52,017 nucleotides of DNA. Source: CAYWGR01 sp964458015. GTDB taxonomy: Bacteria; Planctomycetota; Planctomycetia; Pirellulales; Thermoguttaceae. Of the stretch, positions 35,021-43,952 are shown piece after piece. The notes below the pieces were generated by a model. That model worked only from the letters and a program-made list of their open reading frames with translations, ran no database searches and had not been told where the DNA came from. Every line of letters starts with the position of its first letter. Position 1 is the first letter of the stretch. The stretch covers positions 1 through 52,017 of the forward strand of contig CAYWGR010000014.1 of assembly GCA_964458015.1 (NCBI GenBank), read 5' to 3'. The translations under genes were made by a program, and so were the position numbers.

Positions 35021-35965
35021 ATGAAGAATTCCACAGTGTCCGACAAAACCAAGACGATCGATGTCCTTGGACTCGGCTACACGGCCGTCGATGACTTGCT
35101 GTACATCGATGCCTATCCTGCGGCCGATACAAAGGCGGAGGTCCGCCGTCGTGAACGCCAATGCGGCGGACTGACGGCTACGGCCTTGGTGGCTGCCTCA
35201 CGTATGGGTTGCTGTTGCGCCTATGCCGGAATTTTAGGCAACGACGATTTGTCGCGATTCGTCATCGAACGATTCCACGAGGAAGGGATTGACACATCGC
35301 ATGTTCAACATCGCGACGGCGCCGGCCCGGTTCGTTCGACGATCGTCGTCGATCAACCCCAAAGCACGCGGACGATTTTGTTCGATCTCAGCAGCGTGGT
35401 TGGCGTGGATTTGAATTGGCCCCCGGAGGAGGTTATCCGTGTAACGAAGGTGTTGTTGGTGGATCATTGCGGTATGGAAGGAATGAATCACGCTGCAACT
35501 ATTGCCCGCGACTTGCAGATTCCCGTCGTTGCGGATATCGAACATGCTGACGATCCCTTGTTTCCAAAGCTGCTTGCATTGGCCGATCATCTGATCTTGT
35601 CACGCGGCTTTGCCTTGAAGCTTACGGGCAAGGATACTCCCGCATCAGCGGCCAAAACACTATGGGCTCCGGACCGCCAAGCGGTAGTGATCACCTGCGG
35701 TGGAAAAGGAAGTTGGTATATCAGCAGGCAAGACTCCGGCGTACCCCATGAGCAGCCGGCCTTGGCCATTGAGGCGATTGACACCACAGGTTGCGGTGAC
35801 GTATTTCATGGAGCCTATGCAGCAGCGTTGGTTCACGGATTGGACGTCGCTGCCGCCGTGCGGTTCGCCTCGACCGCCGCGGGACTCAAGGCGACGGCCC
35901 ACGGCGGTCAAAAAGGCATTCCAACCCGTGCCGCCGTCGAAGAGCAAATCAAAATTTTATCGTGA
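35021..35965 (+). CDS. PfkB-family sugar kinase
   Basis: A 314-residue ribokinase-like kinase with CGG-LTATALVAASRMG near 48-63 and the catalytic motif DTTGCGDVFHGAY with Asp260. The Cys in place of Ala in the GAGD motif occurs in sulfofructose-, tagatose- and ketohexose-type kinases. Next to a class I aldolase it probably phosphorylates a ketose or keto-acid at the terminal carbon, creating the aldolase substrate, as LacC/LacD or YihV/YihT do. The precise substrate is unknown. Confidence 0.82.
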   Translation: MKNSTVSDKTKTIDVLGLGYTAVDDLLYIDAYPAADTKAEVRRRERQCGGLTATALVAASRMGCCCAYAGILGNDDLSRFVIERFHEEGIDTSHVQHRDGAGPVRSTIVVDQPQSTRTILFDLSSVVGVDLNWPPEEVIRVTKVLLVDHCGMEGMNHAATIARDLQIPVVADIEHADDPLFPKLLALADHLILSRGFALKLTGKDTPASAAKTLWAPDRQAVVITCGGKGSWYISRQDSGVPHEQPALAIEAIDTTGCGDVFHGAYAAALVHGLDVAAAVRFASTAAGLKATAHGGQKGIPTRAAVEEQIKILS

Positions 35966-36035
35966 TTGTATTGGTCATCGTTTTGATCAATACGGTATAA
36001 CTTTAAGGCAATAACCGCTTAGAGATTTAAGAATC

Positions 36036-36851
36036 ATGAATGTCGGTAAACTCGTGCGAATGAATCGTCTTTTCTCCCATCCCTCGGGCCGTTTATGTTC
36101 AGTGGCGGTGGATCATTTTGTTGGTTACGGCGTTGGAATGCCCGACGGCTTGCGACATATCAAATCGACGCTGGCCGCGATTGTGGATGCGCGCCCTGAT
36201 GCGGTGACGATGCACAAAGGAATCGCCGCCTCTGCCTGGGTGCCTTACGCGGGCCGCATTCCGTTGATTATGCAAAGCTCCGCTGTTCGGCCGGACGATG
36301 TTGCCCGCGAGCAAATCGCAACGCCGTTGGAAGCCGTGCGGTTGGGCGCCGATGCCTTCGCGATCGCGGCGTTTGTGCGAGGCGCGACCGAAGCTGCATA
36401 TCTACGCGCCGTGGCCGATAGCGTGCGCGAAGCCGCCGCGTATGAAATACCGGTGATTTGCCATATCTATCCGCGCGATCCAAGCGGCAAGATATCATTT
36501 ACGCCGGAGGATATCGCCTGGGCCGTGCGCGCTGCGGTCGAGGTGGGGGCGGACGTAGTGAAGACGCCCTATTGCGGCGACGTCAAAGCCTATGCACAGA
36601 TTGTTGCCGATTGCCCCGTGCCACTGGTCGCGGCTGGTGGTCCTCAAGCGGGAACGCTGCGTGAGGCATTGGAGATGATGGCCCAAGTTGTACAAAGCGG
36701 TGCTCGTGGTGCTACGATCGGTCGAAACATTTGGGGGTTTGAACAAATCGGCGCGGCAGTGCGGGCGTTCAAAGCGGTGATTCACGACGGAAAAGCAGCA
36801 GATCAGGCGTTGACAGAAGCCGGGCTAGCGGTATTCGAGAAAACTGTTTAA
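36036..36851 (+). CDS. Class I aldolase (DhnA/LsrF/LacD-like)
   Basis: A 271-residue TIM-barrel aldolase. Lys176 in GADVVKTPYCGD is the expected Schiff-base residue. VAVDH near the start, VICHIYPRD and VAAGGPQ followed by ARGATIGRNIWG (phosphate binding) fit the archaeal-type fructose-bisphosphate aldolase family. It would cleave a phosphorylated ketose or keto-acid into a triose phosphate and an aldehyde. It lies 70 bases after the kinase gene and 28 before the isomerase-like gene, clearly one operon. Confidence 0.8.
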   Translation: MNVGKLVRMNRLFSHPSGRLCSVAVDHFVGYGVGMPDGLRHIKSTLAAIVDARPDAVTMHKGIAASAWVPYAGRIPLIMQSSAVRPDDVAREQIATPLEAVRLGADAFAIAAFVRGATEAAYLRAVADSVREAAAYEIPVICHIYPRDPSGKISFTPEDIAWAVRAAVEVGADVVKTPYCGDVKAYAQIVADCPVPLVAAGGPQAGTLREALEMMAQVVQSGARGATIGRNIWGFEQIGAAVRAFKAVIHDGKAADQALTEAGLAVFEKTV

Positions 36852-36879
36852 GTCGAGAGATAATGTACGTGGAGTATAA

Positions 36880-38229
36880 TTGATGAGCAACAACAGTGTC
36901 TTAATCGCGGAATTGGAAGAAGCCTTGGGGCAACTGCCCATGTTCGATGTCCATACGCATCTGGTGGGCAACCATCTCGGCGCACGGGGACTGCACGATG
37001 TTTTGCTGTACCACATGGTCGTTAGCGACTTGTACGGGGCGGGTTGTCCGAGCGGGGCGCGATTGACGCAGTATCCCGGCTGGCCGACGCAGCAGGAAGC
37101 CCACCAACGACTGATCGAAGCAATTCCCTATCTCCGCTATACCCAAAACACCAGTTGCTCCTGGGGCCTGCGTCTGATTCTTCAGGACCTCTACGATTGG
37201 CACGAGCCGATCACGCTGGACAATTGGCGTCGGCTGGACGGACAGATTCGCGAACGAGCCGACGATCGCGCCTGGTGGTATTCGGTCTTCGATCGGTTGA
37301 ACATCCAACGGACCTGCACGGAAAGCGCTCGTCGCGAAGGCGGCGAAGACGACGCTCGTTTACAATACTCGATCGAGTGGTGTTTTTTCACGCGATGCCA
37401 ATGGGGCGAGTTCGACACGGCGCTCTATGAACTCGAACGGGCATGGGGACGAAAGCCGGAATCGGCCACACCGATCGGCGGCGGACAACGCCCGCCCACC
37501 AATCGGACGATCCATACCTTGGACGATGTCCATGCCGCCGTAAATCATTATGTGGACAGCCTTCCCTACGAGCTGATTCTCTCCACGGCCGCGGGAGTGT
37601 CCACCGACATCGATTTCCATCCAGTCAGCGATGCCGAGATGACCGCCGCTTTATCCCGGCGGGCTCAAGCAGGTCCCGAGGAACGAGACACCTATGCGTC
37701 CTATATCAACGAAGCGTTTTTGACTGCTTTGGAAAAACACGGCCAAGAGATTGTTTACCAGTTCAGCCTCGGGGCCGAACCGTTGCCATTTGAGACCGGC
37801 AGCCGGCTGTCACAGCGAACGATCGGCCAGTTGGCCGAGATCATTGCCAGGCATCCACGGCTACGCTTCCAATGCTTCCTTGCTAGCCGTCACGCCAATC
37901 AGTCGTTCTGCACCTTAGCCAGAGAGTTGCCCAATTTCAGCTTGGCAGGCTATTGGTGGCATAGCTTTTTTCCCGATATGATCCGTCAAGTGATGGTCGA
38001 GCGGCTCGATATGGTTCCGGTCAATAAACAGGTCGGATTTTTTTCCGACGCCTATTGCGTCGAGTGGGTTTACGGCAAAGCCCTGCTGGTCCGAAAACAA
38101 ATGGCCAGGGTATTGGCCCAGAAAATCGAACAGGGCCAATACACGCGGGACAGTGCGTTGGCAATCGCAAAGTCGATCCTCTACGAAACACCGCAGACAT
38201 TGCTTGGCATGATTCCCCGAACGAAATAG
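36880..38229 (+). CDS. Uronate-isomerase-like metal-dependent hydrolase
   Basis: A 449-residue amidohydrolase-superfamily protein. MFDVHTHLVGNH places metal ligands His24 and His26 at the end of strand 1, and the later SRHANQSFC and FFSDAYCVEW (Asp) segments resemble glucuronate/uronate isomerases (UxaC-like). Those enzymes convert a uronate to a ketouronate, which would feed the PfkB kinase and class I aldolase encoded just upstream. The identity to true UxaC looks low, so a different aldose or a hydrolase reaction remains possible. Confidence 0.6.
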   Translation: MMSNNSVLIAELEEALGQLPMFDVHTHLVGNHLGARGLHDVLLYHMVVSDLYGAGCPSGARLTQYPGWPTQQEAHQRLIEAIPYLRYTQNTSCSWGLRLILQDLYDWHEPITLDNWRRLDGQIRERADDRAWWYSVFDRLNIQRTCTESARREGGEDDARLQYSIEWCFFTRCQWGEFDTALYELERAWGRKPESATPIGGGQRPPTNRTIHTLDDVHAAVNHYVDSLPYELILSTAAGVSTDIDFHPVSDAEMTAALSRRAQAGPEERDTYASYINEAFLTALEKHGQEIVYQFSLGAEPLPFETGSRLSQRTIGQLAEIIARHPRLRFQCFLASRHANQSFCTLARELPNFSLAGYWWHSFFPDMIRQVMVERLDMVPVNKQVGFFSDAYCVEWVYGKALLVRKQMARVLAQKIEQGQYTRDSALAIAKSILYETPQTLLGMIPRTK

Positions 38230-38406
38230 AAATGACACCCCCCTGGAGAACTGCCCCGCAACGACAGCCCGCGAAAGTATTGTCCTCCTGCAACGAAAAG
38301 CATCCTGATTTCACTTCGTGTGCAACGTTATTACAATGGAAGATTGGAATCCTGGGTCTTGTCAGCAATGGGGGGGCCTTCCTCCAACGAAGGCGAACGT
38401 AATAAC

Positions 38407-39525
38407 ATGCGGCGATGGGACATCTTTTGCAAGGTCGTGGACAACTATGGAGACATCGGAACATGCTGGCGGCTGGCCCAACAGTTGGTCCATGAGCACG
38501 AAGCGGATGTCCGGTTGTGGGTAGATCAGTTGCAAATCCTTGCGAAGCTCTGCCCAACGGTTTCGCCCGATGCCGACCAGCAACGCATCGGTCGGATCGA
38601 GATTCGGCGTTGGCGCTCTGATTTTCCAGACGTGGAAGCGGCCGACGTCGTGATCGAGGCGTTTGCCTGCGAATTGCCCGAAAGCTACATCGAGGCCATG
38701 GCTCGGCAATCCGTAGCGCCGGCGTGGATCAATTTGGAATATCTTAGTGCGGAAGACTGGGTCGAAGGGTGCCATCGGCTTCCATCGTTGCGAACGAAGT
38801 GGCCGCTCACGAAATACTTCTTTTTCCCCGGCTTCACTCCGAAGACGGGCGGACTGTTGCGGGAATGTGATCTGAGTACCAATCGTATTGCATTCGATTC
38901 AGCCGCTGAGGCGGATTTTTGGCGTAGCTTGGGGATTCCAGGGCGAAGCAATCACGAATTGCGAATCTCGATGTTTTGTTACGAGAACCCCGCCTTGTTC
39001 GAATTACTTCCGTGTTTGGCTGATAGCCAAAACCCCATAACTGTTCTGGCAATGCCGGGACCAGCCGCCGAACAGATCGCCGATTGGTTTGGAGAACAGC
39101 TTACGCCGGGGACGCCGCTTCGGAAGTCATCCTTGACGGCCTATGCACTGCCGTTTTTGCCGCAATCGAGCTTCGATCGACTGTTGTGGGCATGTGATGT
39201 GAATTTTGTTCGAGGCGAGGATTCATTTGTGCGCGCCCAATGGGCTGGACGACCGTTCGTGTGGCACATTTATCCACAAGCGGAAGGATCGCATCTGGTC
39301 AAACTAGAGGCGTTCCTTAATAGATATCTCCTCCGTTTCGAGGCACTGGATGCTGTTCGGGGGTGTTGGCACTCCTGGAATGGCGGGGGTAATATTGCCG
39401 AGGTTTGGCCAAATTTCGTCGCTAACCGAAAGATCCTTGAGCAACACGCCAAAGTGTGGGCAGACACACTTGACCAAACGGGCGATCTAGCCAACAATCT
39501 AGTCTGTTTTATTCGTGGGATTTAA
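38407..39525 (+). CDS. earP: EF-P arginine rhamnosyltransferase EarP
   Basis: A 372-residue GT-B glycosyltransferase that attaches rhamnose from dTDP-rhamnose to an arginine of elongation factor P. The N-terminal WDIFCKVVDNYGDIGTCWRLA contains the two aspartates (Asp12 and Asp16 here) known to be essential in the family, and RGEDSFVRAQWAGRPFVWHIYP is the nucleotide-sugar signature. The start at 38407 is chosen because the family begins with this motif; the frame is open back to 38320. The substrate gene efp follows directly, a diagnostic pairing. Confidence 0.9.
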   Translation: MRRWDIFCKVVDNYGDIGTCWRLAQQLVHEHEADVRLWVDQLQILAKLCPTVSPDADQQRIGRIEIRRWRSDFPDVEAADVVIEAFACELPESYIEAMARQSVAPAWINLEYLSAEDWVEGCHRLPSLRTKWPLTKYFFFPGFTPKTGGLLRECDLSTNRIAFDSAAEADFWRSLGIPGRSNHELRISMFCYENPALFELLPCLADSQNPITVLAMPGPAAEQIADWFGEQLTPGTPLRKSSLTAYALPFLPQSSFDRLLWACDVNFVRGEDSFVRAQWAGRPFVWHIYPQAEGSHLVKLEAFLNRYLLRFEALDAVRGCWHSWNGGGNIAEVWPNFVANRKILEQHAKVWADTLDQTGDLANNLVCFIRGI

Positions 39526-39615
39526 GATACACACCAATAGGCATCGCGACGCATCGAACCCCTCTGTTGGTTGATGCAGATGCTTGGCCTGGAAAGTCAA
39601 GATTGGAACTATAGC

Positions 39616-40188
39616 ATGGGTGTCACAACTGCCGGCGAACTTCAGTCGGGCAACGTCGTTATCGTCGAGAAAGAGCCGCTTGTAGTGATCAAGAGGACGA
39701 CCACTAAATCCGGCCGAAACTCGGCCGTGGTCAAGCTACGGGCGAAAAATCTGATGACCAACCGTATTACCGAGTCGGTGATGAAAGCCGATGACAAAAT
39801 GGAAACGGTGGTCTTGGACCGGAAAGAATGCACCTATTCTTATTACGCCGCTCCCAATCATGTGTTCCTCGATTCGGAATACAACCAGTACGAAATCGAT
39901 GCGGAAACCATCGCGGACCTAGGAAAGTATCTGCTTCCAGAAATGAGCGAAGTCTGCGAAGTCACTTTTTACGAAGGCCAACCCATTTCCGTGGTTCTGC
40001 CAAAGATCATCGTCCGCGAAGTGGAATATACCGAGCCGGCAGCACGCGGCGATACTTCGGGCAAAATCACCAAGGCGGCGATCTTGAAAGGTACGAAGCA
40101 CGAGATTCAGGTCTCCGCCTTCATCGAGATTGGCGACAAAATTGAGATCGACACCGAGACTCACGAGTTCCGGCGGCGCTGCTCGTAA
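39616..40188 (+). CDS. efp: Elongation factor P (EarP-modified type)
   Basis: A 190-residue EF-P that relieves ribosome stalling at polyproline. The start at 39616 gives MGVTTAGELQSGNVVIV, aligning with the standard N-terminus. The loop that normally holds Lys has the sequence KSGRNSAVV, with Arg34 as the residue that EarP rhamnosylates (Arg32 in the classical numbering). The three beta domains are complete. It follows earP by 90 bases and is ended by a Rho-independent terminator at 40225. The PEP-CTERM and Pro-rich proteins of this organism would be natural clients; that is inference. Confidence 0.93.
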   Translation: MGVTTAGELQSGNVVIVEKEPLVVIKRTTTKSGRNSAVVKLRAKNLMTNRITESVMKADDKMETVVLDRKECTYSYYAAPNHVFLDSEYNQYEIDAETIADLGKYLLPEMSEVCEVTFYEGQPISVVLPKIIVREVEYTEPAARGDTSGKITKAAILKGTKHEIQVSAFIEIGDKIEIDTETHEFRRRCS

Positions 40189-40224
40189 CTGCGGACTGTA
40201 GCCCGTTAGGATGTCAGGCATAAA

Positions 40225-40256
40225 GCCCTCTCCATTTTTGGGGAGGGCGATTGTTT
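40225..40256 (+). terminator. Rho-independent terminator after efp
   Basis: GCCCTCTCC (40225-40233) pairs with GGGGAGGGC (40240-40248), nine pairs with one G-T wobble, around a 6-nt T-rich loop, and GATTGTTTTT follows. It begins 37 bases after the efp stop codon. Confidence 0.85.
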
Positions 40257-40731
40257 TTACTACCGAATCTTTTCATACATCCACGCGGATCTTGATCGGC
40301 TACCTCTGCAAAACTATCCCATTCTTCCTGGCGGGGATTGTGCAATACCTAGGGGCTGCTTGGCGTCTATTCCCTGCCTTTGCTATTCCCTACCCGATCT
40401 GGCGCTCACACTCCCCTTTTTTGCACATTGCACGATTGGCGGCTCATCTTTTCAACGCAAAAAACGATGCCTAATGTTCATGCCGGTGTTTGAGCTTGTG
40501 CCAGCCTAGACAGATTCAATGGCCACGGTTGTCCGCGTTGCATAGTACTACAATGGGGGGGGTGCTTCTGACCGCACCAAGACCGGGCAATGTGCCATTT
40601 TCGGCCGATTGGCACCGATGCGGATTTTTTTGTTGATATTTGGAAGGCCCGTTTGGTTTACTAGATAAAGGGGTAAACCGAAGTCGGGTTTTGCGATTGT
40701 TAGAAAACCCGCCAAGGCCGGATATTTTCCC
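40257..40731 (+). other. Non-coding region upstream of sigma gene 2
   Basis: 475 bases between the efp terminator and the second sigma-factor gene. It contains a run of eight Gs near 40554, a GGCCGATTGGC segment near 40602 and AT-rich stretches. An open frame at 40211-40474 begins inside the terminator and shows no protein features. The sigma promoter must be here, but no consensus boxes were found. Confidence 0.35.
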
Positions 40732-41262
40732 ATGACGATCAACGACCGCAGCATTCAGTATACGCAACAAATCATCGGTTGGCAGCCGCGGTTGTATGCC
40801 TTCATCTTGTCGCTCACCGGCAATACCGACGAAGCGGATGAGATCTTGCAAAACGCCAATGTGGCATTATTGCAAAAGGAATCGGCCTTTCGGCAGGACG
40901 CCGATTTCGGAGCTTGGGCGATGCAAATCGCTTATTACGAAGTGCAGCGGCATCGGAACTCCAACGCGCGTGCGCGGCGGCGTTTTGACGACGCATTGCT
41001 GGAGCAGTTGGCTGCACCGTCTCCCGACTCCACGGTAGAGCCGGAGAAAGAGCTGCAACTATTGCGAAAATGCATGCAGCGATTATCACAAGCCGAGCGA
41101 CAAATGCTGGCGTTCCGTTACGGCGGCAAAACCTTGCGCATTATCGCGGAAAAGTTGGGCAGTACGGTTGGCTCCATTTCGCAAACTTTGTATCGAACGC
41201 GGGGTAAACTCGCGGAGTGCATGAAAAGGTCTCTTCGGGCAGAGCGACATGATGAACTCTAA
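40732..41262 (+). CDS. ECF-type sigma factor (planctomycete family)
   Basis: A 176-residue two-region sigma factor, paralogous in layout to the one at 13871. Region 2 is around LTGNTDEADEILQNANVALLQKE and FGAWAMQIAYYEVQRHR. Region 4 is LSQAERQMLAFRYGGKTLRIIAEKLGSTVGSISQTLYRTRGKL, with the helix-turn-helix near the end. The 3' end overlaps the start of the FecR/LamG gene by 14 bases, repeating the coupling of the first cassette. Confidence 0.88.
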   Translation: MTINDRSIQYTQQIIGWQPRLYAFILSLTGNTDEADEILQNANVALLQKESAFRQDADFGAWAMQIAYYEVQRHRNSNARARRRFDDALLEQLAAPSPDSTVEPEKELQLLRKCMQRLSQAERQMLAFRYGGKTLRIIAEKLGSTVGSISQTLYRTRGKLAECMKRSLRAERHDEL

Positions 41263-42925
41263 GCAAGAACAATGCGATGAGTTGCAGCCGCTTCTGACGG
41301 CGTTGTTCGATGAACGAATGACTGCCGAAGAGGAGATGCGGTTGGGCGCCATTTTGCGCGATAACGCCGAGGCCCGACAAATCTATCAGGACTATTGCTG
41401 GACCCATGCCTTGCTGCGTTATGAGTTGGGCGGAAGTGAGGAAACGACGTCTTCGGCCAGACATGACGAATCAGCCGTTGCAGACACGGAAATATCGCTG
41501 CAAGAAAAAGAAGAAGCCCTGTTGAACGATGTATGCCCGGCTCCCGTTGTTCCCCAGGGGTATTCCTTCCTCTCGACTGCCGTTCACGGCACAATCGGCT
41601 TTTTTTCGCAAGAATTGCCGTTTTCGCTTCTTATTGCAACCGTGTTGACGAGTTTTGGGCTCTGGTTTGCTTCGATGATCTATGTATCCAATCCGGATAA
41701 GATCGCCAAGGATTTAACACCGCCGACGCTGTCATCCCCCGGTCCGGCTTTGAACCTTGTCGGCAGGATCACCGGTATGGCCGATGTGAAATGGGCTGAT
41801 CGGTCTACGGAAGCATTTTGTGGCGCCCATGTCTCGATGGGCCGCAAATATGCTCTAACTTCCGGTTTGATGGAAATTACCTACAACACTGGAGCCAAGG
41901 TCATTTTGCAAGGACCGGTAACGTATCATGTGGAGTCGAAAAATGGTGGATTTCTGCCCATTGGCAAATTGACCGGCAAAGTGGAAGTAGAGACAGCCAA
42001 GGGATTTTCAATCCGCACTCCCACCGCTACGGTCACCGATCTAGGCACCGAGTTTGGCGTCGAGGTGAGCCAAGAGGGAAACACTACTTCACACGTCTTC
42101 CGCGGATCGGTCGAATTTCAGGCGATGCCGGTTGACAAGGCTCAAAAACCCATTGTTCGCGTTTTACATGCGAATGAGTCGGCCCGTATTGAGTACAGGA
42201 ACGCTTGGAACGGTGACACTCGCATGATCGTACCGACCTCACCGGATAACGCAGTTGCCTTTGTCCGCGAGATTTCCAACCAAACACGGCAACGGTCGGA
42301 CCGATTCGAAGTAGTTGCCTATTGGCAATTCGATGGCAAGGATTTCCTGGCCGATTCGTCGGGCCACGGTCATACGCTCGTCAATCACGGCGTCACGCAG
42401 ATTGATGGAACTGCGGCATTCGATGGAAAGGCCATTTTAAGCACCGTTGATTCCATTGATCTCACACCTTACAAGCGAATCCGCGTAAGTTGGCAACAGA
42501 AGACGGCATCTCTTGCCACCCCCCAGGTGGCTTGGGAACAAAGTTCGAACTTCAACGGCGTAGTTGGCGCAATTGCGTCTGTTCTCCAATACGGGAAGGC
42601 AAATGCCGGCATTCGCACAACCGGTGAGGCACTTGCCCAAGGATACCATCAAGATTTGTATAACATCGACCAATATCCGGCTTTAATCGATGTATGGGAA
42701 ACTATTGCCGTTGAATACGATCGCACCGCATATCGGGCCAATGTGGTTCGAGTCTTCAAGGATGGAAAAGAAATACCCACAACCAGTTTGTTTGACGGTT
42801 TCGCGCCGGCGTCTTTCATCAACGCCCCATTCCACATCGGTGCGCGCGAAGGGCCAAGCGATGCATTTGTCGGCCAAATCGAGAATCTGAAGATCGAGGG
42901 CGTCGCAGTAACAAAGAAACGTTGA
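41249..42925 (+). CDS. FecR/LamG membrane protein (putative anti-sigma/sensor)
   Basis: A 558-residue protein coupled to the upstream sigma gene. The N-terminal 115 residues are acidic and cytoplasmic-like. A transmembrane segment lies at about 122-146 (ELPFSLLIATVLTSFGLWFASMIYV region). The FecR domain is at about 170-300 with RTPTATVTDLGTEFGVEV and HVFRGSVEF. A LamG-like domain lies at about 355-555. Unlike the copy at 14419 the FecR domain has no low-complexity insert. The tandem ATGATG at 41249 and 41252 leaves the exact start open by one codon. Confidence 0.82.
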   Translation: MMNSKQEQCDELQPLLTALFDERMTAEEEMRLGAILRDNAEARQIYQDYCWTHALLRYELGGSEETTSSARHDESAVADTEISLQEKEEALLNDVCPAPVVPQGYSFLSTAVHGTIGFFSQELPFSLLIATVLTSFGLWFASMIYVSNPDKIAKDLTPPTLSSPGPALNLVGRITGMADVKWADRSTEAFCGAHVSMGRKYALTSGLMEITYNTGAKVILQGPVTYHVESKNGGFLPIGKLTGKVEVETAKGFSIRTPTATVTDLGTEFGVEVSQEGNTTSHVFRGSVEFQAMPVDKAQKPIVRVLHANESARIEYRNAWNGDTRMIVPTSPDNAVAFVREISNQTRQRSDRFEVVAYWQFDGKDFLADSSGHGHTLVNHGVTQIDGTAAFDGKAILSTVDSIDLTPYKRIRVSWQQKTASLATPQVAWEQSSNFNGVVGAIASVLQYGKANAGIRTTGEALAQGYHQDLYNIDQYPALIDVWETIAVEYDRTAYRANVVRVFKDGKEIPTTSLFDGFAPASFINAPFHIGAREGPSDAFVGQIENLKIEGVAVTKKR

Positions 42926-43096
42926 TTTCTACTCGGTCGCAATCTCACTTGAAATTTGGAACATAAGTCGGAACGGAACACAAAAGTTTACAGGTTGAAC
43001 ACGGAACGGAAACGATTTTTCGCTGCGTATGCGAAACTTCGTAAGACGCGAGGTTTTTTCTACTTTTCCTTTTATTTCTTTCAGGAGACTTTTGTT

Positions 43097-43804
43097 ATGA
43101 CACGCTTGATGTTGTTCTCGGCGGCATTAACGGTTGCTTTGGCCCAAGCGGCAATGGCCAACGTAATTGTGCAAAATGGTGGTTTTGAGGATCCAGTGCT
43201 TACTGGTGATACTAGATGCAAATACACAGCTCCCTTTGGCACGTCCGCAGATGGGAATCTGTTGCCAGACGTTCCACATTGGACGTTTGGCGCGTCTAGT
43301 GGTGATTCTTTCGCCGGGATGGTTTACGGGACAGCTTGGGGAACCGTTTATTATCCGGCTGGCAGTTCCCAAGCCGCATTTTTGGAAGGAACAGGCACAA
43401 TTTCCCAGACCATTACCGGCCTTGGCGTCGGCACCCTGACCGTTAGTTTTTATGCTCAGGGGAGCGATGCGGCGTTGTCGGGCATGGGAATAGGGGTGAA
43501 CGGCATAAAAGTGAAATTCGACGATGAGTTCTTGAAATTCGGAGTATCCGAATCTGAAACAGTGACCCCGGTTTTATCCAGCATGGATCTGTATACGAGC
43601 AAATCCATTAACGTAACAACCGCTGGACCGCACGTACTTTCCTTCTATGGCACCATTCCATTGAGTACTGCGAACACGGTCTCGTATCTCGACAACGTTA
43701 GCATCGCCGGTACATCGACGATTCCCGAGCCATCCACGTTCATACTTGTACTTGTTGGTATGATCGGGCTGTTGGCTTACACCTGGCGGAAGCGGAAACA
43801 GTAA
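43097..43804 (+). CDS. PEP-CTERM secreted protein
   Basis: A 235-residue protein. CAGGAGA precedes the ATG at 43097 and the N-terminus MTRLMLFSAALTVALAQAAMA is a signal peptide. The mature part begins VIVQNGGFEDP and ends FYGTIPL...SYLDNVSIAG, the usual frame of a PEP-CTERM carbohydrate-binding-like jelly roll. The sorting signal is IPEPSTFILVLVGMIGLLAY plus WRKRKQ. Function is not known; its position behind sigma factor and FecR/LamG genes repeats the first cassette. Confidence 0.8.
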   Translation: MTRLMLFSAALTVALAQAAMANVIVQNGGFEDPVLTGDTRCKYTAPFGTSADGNLLPDVPHWTFGASSGDSFAGMVYGTAWGTVYYPAGSSQAAFLEGTGTISQTITGLGVGTLTVSFYAQGSDAALSGMGIGVNGIKVKFDDEFLKFGVSESETVTPVLSSMDLYTSKSINVTTAGPHVLSFYGTIPLSTANTVSYLDNVSIAGTSTIPEPSTFILVLVGMIGLLAYTWRKRKQ

Positions 43805-43822
43805 AGCATTGTTGGTTTATTC

Positions 43823-43857
43823 TTGTTGGGGCGGCAGTTCACCTGTCGCCCCAACAA
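43823..43857 (+). terminator. Strong hairpin between PEP-CTERM and esterase genes
   Basis: A 15-bp stem (43823-43837 with 43843-43857, one G-T wobble) around TTCAC, with central GGGGCG/CGCCCC. It starts 19 bases after the PEP-CTERM stop codon. No T-run follows, so it may protect the 3' end of the upstream mRNA rather than fully terminate. Confidence 0.6.
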
Positions 43858-43952
43858 GGCGGTTTCTGGGAGATAGCCAGCAGGCGTTAGTCCGCCAGTC
43901 CCCGTCACTGAGAGCGGTTACATCAATAAATCCATTTTATCCTAAAACAATA

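Noticed and set aside
40211..40474. Small open frame after efp
   Set aside because: It starts inside the efp terminator hairpin and shows no protein features.
43808..43930. Possible fourth copy of the palindromic element between the PEP-CTERM and esterase genes
   Set aside because: Only the end ACATCAATAAA resembles it; the inner GACCAACGGAA loop and the paired arms are missing.
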